Assembly: GCF_963855985.1 (NCBI RefSeq)
Contig: NW_026973566.1
Span: 2,852,001-2,916,000 of the forward strand
Source of the DNA: Ostrinia nubilalis
Lineage: Eukaryota > Arthropoda > Insecta > Lepidoptera > Crambidae
Direction: 5' to 3'
Length of the DNA stretch: 64,000 bases
Part shown: positions 57,701 to 64,000 of the stretch, piece by piece
How the letters are laid out: each line of letters opens with the position of its first letter
Position numbering within the stretch: the stretch's first letter is position 1
Made by a program: the position numbers and the translations under genes
The notes under the pieces: generated by a model
Database searches by the model: none
The model's input: the letters and a program-made list of their open reading frames with translations, nothing else
Told to the model about the DNA's origin: nothing

Positions 57701-58829
57701 TTACCTCTATGTTGCCAATTCCTATTGCTTGTAAATTAATACCATTTTTGGCAGCAGCAATGAGACGTGGTTTTGTTAATTGTATATAGTCCACAAAATG
57801 TTCTCTTGTGTTAACTAAATGATCTGAACACCCTGAGTCCACACAAAATTGTAGTTCGCAATACTTTTCTGCACACTTATATTTTTGCACACTTTCTTCA
57901 CACTGATTATTTTCACTCACAAATGCACTAGGATTATTTTCCGTATAATTACTCTCCTCTCTCCGTTCTTGACTCTGGTAGTTTCTCCCTCGGCCATGGC
58001 TCCATCCTTGTCCTCGTCCTGTATTGTTGTATCCTTGTCCTCGTCCTGTATTGTATCCTTGTCCAGTATAGTATCCTCGTCCTGTATTGTAGAATCCTCT
58101 TCCTGAATTGTTATTTCCTCCTCTATATGTTTGTCCCGATCCAGTAGTATAATTTCGCCCTGTAGAATAATTGTTTCCTTGTCCTCGACCTCTGCACTGG
58201 TATTTCTTATGGCCTGGCTTCCCACAGTTGTAACAATTGAAGGCACTCGAGCTCGTCTCTTTGTTGTTTTCATTAAACTTTTTCTTCTTTTCTTCCTCTG
58301 CGAGAAGTCTTTCCATGACTGTGCTCAGTTTCAGGTCTCCCATTGTCTCTAATGCGGTGACTACGCCCTCGTAGCTTTTTGGCATAGATAAAAGTATGTA
58401 GTTAATTTTTTCCTCGTCTGACAAAACTGATTCTGCCTCCTCCAACTGAGTGCAGATTTCTTGAATTTTGGTAAAATGTTCTTTCAGTGGTTTGCTCTCT
58501 AGATACTTTATTTCGTTCAGCTGTCTTCTCAAAAACAATTTTCCTCTTGTACTTTTTTCTTTGAAGTTTTCCTCTAAGTTTTTGTACATTTTAAATGCAC
58601 TTTCTTGGCGTACATATTGAAGATGACTATCAGCCACTGCGCTAATTATTAGAGCCTGTGCCCTTGCTTCGAGGCTCTTATTTTCGGCTTTCTTGGAGAA
58701 ATTTTCGTCAATCACAGCGCCCAGGCAATTTGCCTCATTTAGCATACTTTTCATTCTAAAAGCCCAATTCGAAAATCCTTCCCCATTGAATTGTGCAATG
58801 TTATATCTGTTGTCTTTCGAACACGACAT
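54762..58829 (-). CDS. Copia gag-pol polyprotein, 1355 codons, intact
   Basis: The frame is open from 58928 but the first ATGs are at 58868 and 58829. The latter (MSCSKDNRYNIAQFNGEGFS) fits the usual Copia gag start with FNG..F..W, so it is chosen. Approximate residues from that start: gag to 195; zinc knuckle CYNCGKPGHKKYQC 199-212; a Gly/Arg/Tyr-rich stretch 215-290; protease CVDSGCSDHL near 330; integrase HHCC zinc domain 465-505; integrase core with HTDVCGP, MDNGREY and VAERMN near 530, 597 and 631; acidic Glu-rich linker 760-830; RT with WVFTKKE and YVDDLLILG near 1037; RNase H with GYADADFA near 1200, LSTTEAEY and KHIDVKF. All catalytic motifs I looked for are present. The acidic linker and glycine-rich gag tail are low-complexity. 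It converts element RNA to cDNA in particles and integrates it. Confidence 0.93.
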   Translation of the reverse strand: MSCSKDNRYNIAQFNGEGFSNWAFRMKSMLNEANCLGAVIDENFSKKAENKSLEARAQALIISAVADSHLQYVRQESAFKMYKNLEENFKEKSTRGKLFLRRQLNEIKYLESKPLKEHFTKIQEICTQLEEAESVLSDEEKINYILLSMPKSYEGVVTALETMGDLKLSTVMERLLAEEEKKKKFNENNKETSSSAFNCYNCGKPGHKKYQCRGRGQGNNYSTGRNYTTGSGQTYRGGNNNSGRGFYNTGRGYYTGQGYNTGRGQGYNNTGRGQGWSHGRGRNYQSQERREESNYTENNPSAFVSENNQCEESVQKYKCAEKYCELQFCVDSGCSDHLVNTREHFVDYIQLTKPRLIAAAKNGINLQAIGIGNIEVISKVGNRQYKCIIKNVYYVPDLRKNLLSVSKMENAGLTVSFSQGKVRVFEKDYILMIGNNSGTLYTVNVLVTSVKSCYLINKPDVNLYELWHRRFGHLGSSNLNLLAKNCMVKGLSDLKNKTTQSDLCESCLLGKSTRQPFNHKGYRAKKPLELVHTDVCGPISPTTWDDKNYFVTFIDDFTHFTMVFLIKHKSEVFKKFLYYYNMVTKHFNSNILKLRMDNGREYLSNEFRDFCNRNGIVMQHTVPYNPEMNGVAERMNRTLMDKARTILIDAGMKKEFWGEAVLYSTYVTNRSPVAGRDTTPSELWEGRKPDVSNLRVFGSIAYNHVPKELRKKLDDKGKKMIMIGYNVGGYKLFDEENNMAVTARNVIFDENLKKPEKTIFIPDYTECENEEQKPDRTGGETSIENEEEKNQTSENNENEQESEELEKEEQERQKRKRQKPLWQKDYVADFDEESDEALFALLSSQHEDTPVRYEDIEEREDKNDWLKAVKEELKVLEETETFEIVPEPKDKKILDGKWVFTKKETERGKLCKARLVIRGFQQEEKFEDIYSPVLKLQTLRTLLSVAAKRDYTIHQMDVKGAFLYGRIDEDVYLKPPKGMNVKENCVLKLKRSLYGLKKSPKYWYEKFNETITSYGFKRSDNDYCLYIKGETYLLLYVDDLLILGQNIKDINSVKDFLKAQFKMKDLGDNNLTYLGISIRKSSEGIFIDQSKYLKRILKLFNMSDCKGCNTPMDHNFKFDENLEIDLSYEKQCRSLIGSLMYATVGSRPDLATSVYYLSRFQSKPNAELWRALKRLLRYVKKTINFVLLYTKNDLSEPLVGYADADFARDNDRKSTSGYLFKVYNNTVVWKSKKQSSVALSTTEAEYVSLCESVMEACFMIKLLNDLNVDVPTVTIFEDNQSTIKSLKGCDIKRLKHIDVKFNFVKQKVEENLINIVYVNSKNQLADILTKPLSKNVFYSLIEGLGLYEYVNKCLC

Positions 58830-58934
58830 GATGACGATGATATTCGTAGATGTAATTTTCGGTACCATAAACCTTTCCAACAATGTCCTCCACTCGTGGA
58901 TGCGATTGAACTTAATTTCTTGTGACAAATTCTT

Positions 58935-58947
58935 CTGGGCCCATAAC
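58935..58947 (-). other. Primer binding site for half-tRNA initiator-Met
   Basis: GTTATGGGCCCAG on the minus strand directly follows the 5' LTR. It is complementary to CTGGGCCCATAAC in the anticodon arm of insect initiator tRNA-Met, the primer arrangement established for Drosophila copia, which uses a cleaved 5' half of that tRNA. Confidence 0.85.
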
Positions 58948-59167
58948 TATTGTTGTTATGGGGTTTAATTAATAAAGCGCCATGATTATTTATTTCAACT
59001 TGCTTGTTTATTGCAATCTTACACATGCAAAATATAAATTACAACGGAGCACATCAAAACAAAACTTTTCAGTCGGCCATTTTTCCACAGAGAGTGACCA
59101 TAGACTTTGAGCTAGCTTTTTAAACTCTAAACCATAAATAAATGTTTAGTGTTGTCATTACTCAACA
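58948..59167 (-). repeat. 5' LTR of Copia
   Basis: On the minus strand TGTTGAGTAATG...ACAACAATA, 220 bp, identical by eye to the 3' LTR. Confidence 0.9.
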
Positions 59168-59172
59168 TCTCG

Positions 59173-60894
59173 TGTTAAATGAGTGGACGTCGCTTTTCTT
59201 AGTAAATAAATGTAGATGTTTACGGACATACATAATGTTATCAAATATATATTGCGAAGCCACAGTCAATATATTGATTTCTTTAAAAACTTCTCTAAGC
59301 GAGTCACGTGGTTTAAGACCGTATATTGCCCGAACAGCTCTTTTCTGTAAAATGAAAATTGATTCTATGTCTGCTGCTGAGCCCCACAGTAAAAGACCAT
59401 AAGACATAATACTATGAAAATAACTAAAATATACAAGCCTTGCTGTTTCAACATCAGTCAAGTTTCTGATCTTTCTCACCGCAAAGGCAGCTGAACTAAG
59501 TCTTCCCGCCAAGGCAGCAATATGGGGGCCCCATTGTAATTTACAGTCTAGAGTAATACCTAGAAAAACAGTAGAGTTTATCAGTTCAATACGTTCATTA
59601 TTTACTGTAATATTTGTGTTAACTTGTTTGACATTAGGCATAGTGAATTTTAAACATTTAGTTTTTTTGCGTTTAATAGCAAATTATTAGTTGTAAACCA
59701 GTCTAATACTTTGGAAAGAGCATTATTCACGTCGTCAAATATTTCCTGACGCCTGTTAGTTTTAAAAATTAAAGAAGTGTCATCAGCAAATAATACTATC
59801 TCACAAAGGTCCATTGAATAAAAAGGTAGATCATTTATATAAATCAGAAAGAGCAATGGTCCCAGTATTGAGCCTTGGGGCACTCCCATTTTTAGAGGGG
59901 CGCCTGAAGAGTTAGTTCCGTGAATATTTACTTTTTGTAATCTGTCTGAGAGGTAAGAGTGTAATAGGCTTAAGGCCTTGCCTGATATGCCATAATGCTC
60001 TAGCTTAAATAACAGAGTTTGATGATCAACACAGTCAAACGCCTTCGATAAGTCACAAAATACACCAATAGCATCTTTTTTCTCCTGCCAAGCATCGAAA
60101 ATGTGTTTGATAAGAGCAACCCCTGCATCGGTCGTACTTTTCCCTTTTGTGAACCCATATTGTTTTTCATGAAACAGTTTATTTAAGTTAAAATGAGACA
60201 GTAGTTGATTGAAAATAATTTTTTCGAATATTTTACTGAGCGCAGGTAGTATCGATATAGGTCTTAAGTTGGATGGGTCACTTTTGTCTGCTGCTTTAAA
60301 TAATGGTATGATTTTACTATGTTTCATCAGGGTGGGGAACTGACCTTCGTTAATACATTCATTAAAGATATGAGCTAAATGGGGAGCTATAAGAGGAATG
60401 ATGGGTTTTATTATGTCTGTTGATATGCCCCATATATCCTCTGTTTTTTTTTTTTATTTAGTTCTTTGAAAGTTTTTATAATAACTATGGGGTCTATTTG
60501 TCTAAAGTTTAATGGGCTATTGCAAACATCAACACAACCTTCGAGAAGAGACATTGCATGATATGAACATGAATTAAGATTGCTTGTTGTTATGATTGGT
60601 ACATACATTTGAGAAGTAACTTTCGAATGCGCTTGCTACCTTATCTTTGCATTTAATATACTTATTATCAATTTTTAATGCGAATGTGTCATCCCGAGAT
60701 ATAATTCTACAAGTTTCTTTATTAATACAATTCCAAGTAGCTTTAATTTTGTTGCCAGAGTTTTTAATTTTGTCACGTATGTAAATAGATTTTGCCATAG
60801 TACAAACTTGTTTAAAAACTTTTGAGTATCTTTTTACATATTCTATAAAGTCCGGGTCGCTACTATAGGCTTTTCTACCATATAATTCAAACAT
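59173..60894 (-). pseudogene. Minus-strand LINE ORF2, reverse transcriptase part
   Basis: The order is LRPISILPALSKIFEK, YGFTKGKSTTDAG, FCDLSKAFDCVD, MGVPQGSILGPLLFL, LFADDTSLIF and FLGITLDCKLQWGPH, a complete RT core with FADD catalytic site and thumb. It is broken by frameshifts in two homopolymer runs: the T12 at 60444-60455 and the T7 at 59662-59668 (A runs on the coding strand). The N-terminal linker is at 60894-60574. The Copia insertion separates the last ~80 residues. Confidence 0.85.
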
Positions 60895-60927
60895 TTTTTT
60901 CCTACTAATATAAATACCTACTGTAGC

Positions 60928-61860
60928 TCAGTCACTGAATTTAGTTTTATTGTTTTTAATACTAATTTTTTTCTTAGGAAAAGTTTTGTTGAACTCATTT
61001 TTGATTAATTCAAATAATTGCTCATATAAAATATTAATACTACAGTTAAAAGAGTGCAAAAGTGGGACCTTATAAGATATTTGAGATTTAAATTTGTCTT
61101 TCTGGGATGCAGTGACTGGTCTATATTCTATTTCCTTGCTCGATGGCACAAAATGGTGTTGAAATGACGCTATTTGACCGCAATGATCAGAATTAACAAA
61201 ATCTATCATTGATTTCTCTAGCACTAAGCAGTTACAAAATATATTGTCTAAGCAAGTAGCTGATGTTGGAGTCACCCTAGTTGGTTCAGAGAAAAGATTT
61301 AACAAGTTAAAAGATTTGAATAAATTTAAAAACCGTATTGAAAGAGAGGAATCTTCTATTATATTAATATTAAAGTCTCCACATACAACTACTTTCTTTG
61401 AACTATTACAAACTCTTCTAAGTACCTCTTCCATTGTGGTTTCAAATAATTCATAGTTACTAGATGGGGGTCTATATACACATACAATAACATAGTCGTC
61501 CAGTTCTGCACATGACAGCTCAATAGTTCGCTCGACAAAGAGAGATACAATATCTTTACGCTCTTTACATTTTAATTTATCATTGATTAATATTAGTGAC
61601 CCTCCACGAATAGCTAACTCTCTAGTGAATGAACTAATGAGCTTATAACTATTAATGCTCAGCATTAGTTCATATTGCCTGAGCCAATGTTCCGTTAAAC
61701 ATAAGACATGAATATTCAATTCTTGGATAAATAACTCAATTTCCAAGTCTTTCCCGGAGAAGCCTTGTACATTTTGATGCAATAAATTAAAACCGTTAAA
61801 TTTCTTTGTACCCGAATTTTGTATGCCAGAGTTATCCTCTATTGTCTTGTGATGTAATTT
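60928..61860 (-). pseudogene. Minus-strand LINE ORF2, endonuclease part
   Basis: An APE-type endonuclease: LHQNVQGFSGK, CLTEHWL, VYRPPSSN, CGDFNINI, CLDNIFC and VNSDHCGQIAS appear in order. These hold the usual Asn, Glu, Asp-x-Asn and Ser-Asp-His catalytic positions of LINE endonucleases. The frame is open upstream of 61782 and no ATG directly precedes it, so the true start is uncertain. It stops near 60928 in what should be the endonuclease-RT linker. Confidence 0.85.
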
Positions 61861-61974
61861 AAATTATGATTTGGAACAGATTTCAAGGGTCGAACATCCA
61901 TGTTCTGCTCAATAAAAGCAGTTTGGCTAGCCAAATTAATGGCTATATATTTAATAAAATATGCTAGCGAGTTA

Positions 61975-63164
61975 AGGAGCCGCTGGTAAATGTGTGTGAT
62001 ATCCTAGGACAGCAGTCTTTGTTTAGGGTGTTTAGAGTAGGTGGTGACTCACAACCAGACTGAAAACTATCTGTACAAGATTCATCCAAAAGGGTAGAAT
62101 TTTGACAGTTGCAATCTATAATATAAAAATGAATCGCAAAATGTGTTGGTAAGCGCATAACTCAACAACGCCTGGACCAATTTTACCAATTCTTTTTTTA
62201 AATGTTTGTTGAAGTCCAAGGATGGTTTTTACAGCGAGAAAAGTTTGAATAATTTCCGGGTAAACCCTAAAAAACTCGAAACTTCACCCCTAAGGGTAAA
62301 ACGGGGTCCACGCGTACGAAGTCGCGGGCGGCCGCTAGTTAGATATAAATTTTTTCAAAGCCTGGAAATGTTCATCACACTCTTTTTTTGTACATTGATA
62401 CCGTTCAGACATTGTGTTCAAAGATTTCTTAAGATTACATAAGTTATAAAATATTCTAGGTTTTCGACATCATGTTCATATTTCAATACACTATTCTCTA
62501 ACATTGTCGAACATATGTCAAGCTCATTTTTTAGACGCTGTCTCTCATTTATATAGTTTACTTTGTTGTATAAGCATTTTTGTTTCTTAATCAACTTATT
62601 TGTTTTTTTAATATAATTACTAATTTTTACATACTTTTTAAATTTATTTTTACTGCATCTGACAATCTTACCACATACAGGAGTATTGTTTAAAGTATTA
62701 TCACAAGTTAGGTCTATGGTAATTACTTGTTTGTCAGATGCAGATTGGGTCAGGCTGGGCGCACTACCGACTAACTCGTCAAACATGATTTGGGTTTTGG
62801 TGGCTGTGCAGGCTTCTCTTTCAGCTTCCATTAATTCGATATGGCTGTGAGCATCATAAAGGTCTTGTTTCATGATGGTCATACGTCTGAGGTTGTGTAC
62901 GTACTCTTCACTGCACTCACCAAACCCGTCAATGATTAATTGTAGCCTATTCCGTTCCTCTACAATTGTCTCATAGTTGGTATGCAGCTCAGCCATCTCT
63001 TTCTTTAAATGCTTGTTTTTATCCCACACATCCATCAGCTCCCTCTCATTGTCCTCTCTTTCCCTATTTAATTGCTCAATCAAGTCTTTGGCTGCCTTCA
63101 AATCTCTCAAAGCCAGTTGGAGTTGGGACTCCTCCCGGCGAGCAAAGGCTTTACGTGTAAGCAT
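61975..63164 (-). pseudogene. Minus-strand LINE ORF1: coiled-coil protein, interrupted by a Helitron
   Basis: The frame from the ATG at 63164 gives a strongly charged helix-rich protein (residues about 5-110 with a heptad-like pattern), a Thr/Ser-rich middle and a Lys-rich segment near 170-200. It shifts frame near 62450, after about 240 codons. The Helitron at 62115-62338 then splits an Asn codon: excising it joins HFQALKKFISN with CNCQNSTLLDES and leads to a stop near 61975. Position upstream of the endonuclease and the coiled coil suggest an RNA-binding LINE ORF1. No zinc knuckle or known fold was recognised, so the function is inferred from context. Confidence 0.6.
62115..62338 (+). mobile_element. 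Short Helitron, 224 bp, inside LINE ORF1
   Basis: Starts TCTATAATATAAAAATGAAT and ends GCGGGCGGCCGCTAG, inserted between A and T without duplication. Its 3' end is shared with the Helitron at 25276-26344 (same CGCGACTTCGTACGCGTGG-type end, inverted). Non-autonomous. Confidence 0.9.
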
Positions 63165-63180
63165 TGTTTCTTTTGGTAAA

Positions 63181-63825
63181 TAATAAAGTATTAAAATGTA
63201 AATGCCAAAGGATCAATTGATCAATAATTGGAGGTTAATAAAATTGTAGGTAAATATAACCTCTTACGCGGGTGACAGTATAAGGTCACACTAATAGTAT
63301 TTCGCTTCTAAAATATGCACTACTGTTGTAAATATAAAACAAATAGGTCTGTTTCCAAAGATAGAACAATGTTAACAAAATCCAACGTAATATTTTCGAA
63401 ATTGCACTGTCAAATCGGCCCTAAGTATTTGCACAATTTGCACCATAAACACAATGCAATACACAGATTTAAACGTTATTTCACTTATAATTACATAAAA
63501 CAGTAACAGTGATGAGTTTAGAGACCTTTTATAATATTAAATTAAATAAAAATCAGCAAATAAATTGGGACAAGTTCAAATCAGCTGTTAGCGGTAGTGT
63601 TGCCACAGGAAAAAAAAAAAAGTGAATGGGTGAATATTACAAGTTCTTTCTATTAACAATCTAGTGGGCACGGGAAGCGTGCATAGGATGATACAACGCG
63701 ATGTCCGGTCATTTCCGTGTTACGGAAGCAGATCTTACCATCTCGGTGTGTGCGAGTTCAATCCGGCGGGCGCATCGTGTTCCGTGGTACGGAAGCGCGG
63801 AGCGTCGCGGAAGAACTGACTGCTA
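63181..63825. other. Flank of the LINE, no gene recognised
   Basis: It probably includes the 5' untranslated region of the minus-strand LINE in its left part. GTGTTACGGAAGC and CGTGGTACGGAAGC repeat at about 63717 and 63783. There is no coding frame. Confidence 0.35.
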
Positions 63826-64000
63826 TTTTTTTTTTTTTTTTTTGAAGGGACGCGCGCTGGTAGCTTGAGGAGCTTTTCCAGCTTCACCGGGCAGAGTGGC
63901 GAGTACAGAAGGTACTCTAGCCGTTTGGCGATCGTCGGTCGCAGACCGACGTTCGCGATCGGGCCGTATCGAGCGCATAAGGCGCCCGATCAGTGGCGAA
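63826..64000 (-). mobile_element. LINE tail running off the window edge
   Basis: Poly-T then the inverse of the LINE end seen at 16435-16737 (GCTACCAGCGCGCGTCCCTT). It lacks an internal segment (a GGGCTTCG hairpin region) present in that copy. The element continues beyond 64000. Confidence 0.7.

Larger units (their letters stand above)
54535..59167 (-). mobile_element. Copia LTR retrotransposon, apparently intact
   Basis: Two 220-bp LTRs, which I read as identical, bound one uninterrupted frame with all Copia domains in order. TCTCG is duplicated at 54530-54534 and 59168-59172 within the LINE RT frame. Primer site, polypurine tract and start/stop context are all present. Of the elements here this is the best candidate for recent, possibly current, activity. 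Confidence 0.93.
54046..63180 (-). mobile_element. CR1/Daphne-like LINE, minus strand, split by Copia and Helitron
   Basis: In minus-strand order: coiled-coil ORF1 (63164-61975), endonuclease (about 61782-60928), RT (60894-59162), the RT C-terminal end continuing at 54529-54278 and a 3' end at about 54046 with an (ATTTTG)n tail. A Copia element sits between 59167 and 54535 and a Helitron inside ORF1. Removing both leaves about 4.3 kb, a normal size. The clade call is tentative, based on motif style. Confidence 0.75.

Overview
The window reads as a repeat-saturated stretch of a moth or butterfly (Lepidoptera) genome. The evidence is the repeats themselves: Helitrons with TC...CTAG ends inserted between A and T (including the type whose end reads CTAGCTTTTGCCCGCGG), a tRNA-headed SINE of the usual lepidopteran form, the repeat beginning GGGTTCCGTACCTCAAAAGG and ending CTTGGCCGGTTTT, and insect BEL/Pao, Gypsy, Copia, Jockey and Transib lineages. 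I found no convincing host protein-coding gene. Nearly all coding potential belongs to transposable elements (TEs), many inserted into one another, as expected of heterochromatin or a W chromosome. That last point is inference.

Layout. 1-3.9 kb: AT-rich DNA with a tRNA-like sequence, one inverted-repeat element and an unrecognised open frame. 3.9-8.8 kb: BEL/Pao retrotransposon with almost complete pol, one frameshift and no visible 5' LTR. 8.8-10.8 kb: dispersed repeat split by a TA-flanked MITE, then LINE tails. 11.08-13.70 kb: hAT-type element (8-bp target duplication) containing a decayed piggyBac-like element (TTAA duplication). 14.5-16.25 kb: dispersed repeat, a possible solo LTR and the 5' part of a Jockey ORF1.

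16.3-24.0 and 27.5-34.1 kb: two copies of one Gypsy-like family (tRNA-Lys type primer site; 4-bp duplications AAGT and AGTT). Both encode gag, protease and the integrase zinc-binding domain but lack reverse transcriptase (RT), RNase H and the integrase core, so a deletion derivative has itself been copied. The LTRs and body carry later insertions: a 1.47-kb TG...CA unit, a Harbinger-type element, LINE tails, a TA-type DNA transposon and a SINE. Around them lie two inverted copies of an unnamed ~0.96-kb repeat (H), one split by a Helitron.

35.4-39.8 kb: a Transib (RAG1-like) element with CGTCG target duplications, carrying its transposase C-terminal segment twice in inverted orientation. 40.5-44.25 kb: a Jockey LINE. 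44.37-49.97 kb: a non-coding LTR element with 363-bp LTRs and TATG duplications. Its interior holds an array of 12 RNA-type hairpins that share the loop CAGGGA but have different, covarying stems. I consider this the most interesting object here. It also contains a P-element-like unit with a THAP-type first exon, itself split by a Helitron. 50-53.3 kb is mostly featureless; 53.26-53.76 kb is an uninterrupted (CA)254 tract. 54.05-63.2 kb: a CR1/Daphne-like LINE on the minus strand, split by an apparently intact Copia element with identical LTRs (one 1355-codon frame, half-tRNA initiator-Met primer site) and by a 224-bp Helitron. A LINE tail runs off the right edge.

Few of these elements look autonomous. 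The Copia element is the only one seen with all its parts; the others would depend on enzymes supplied from elsewhere.
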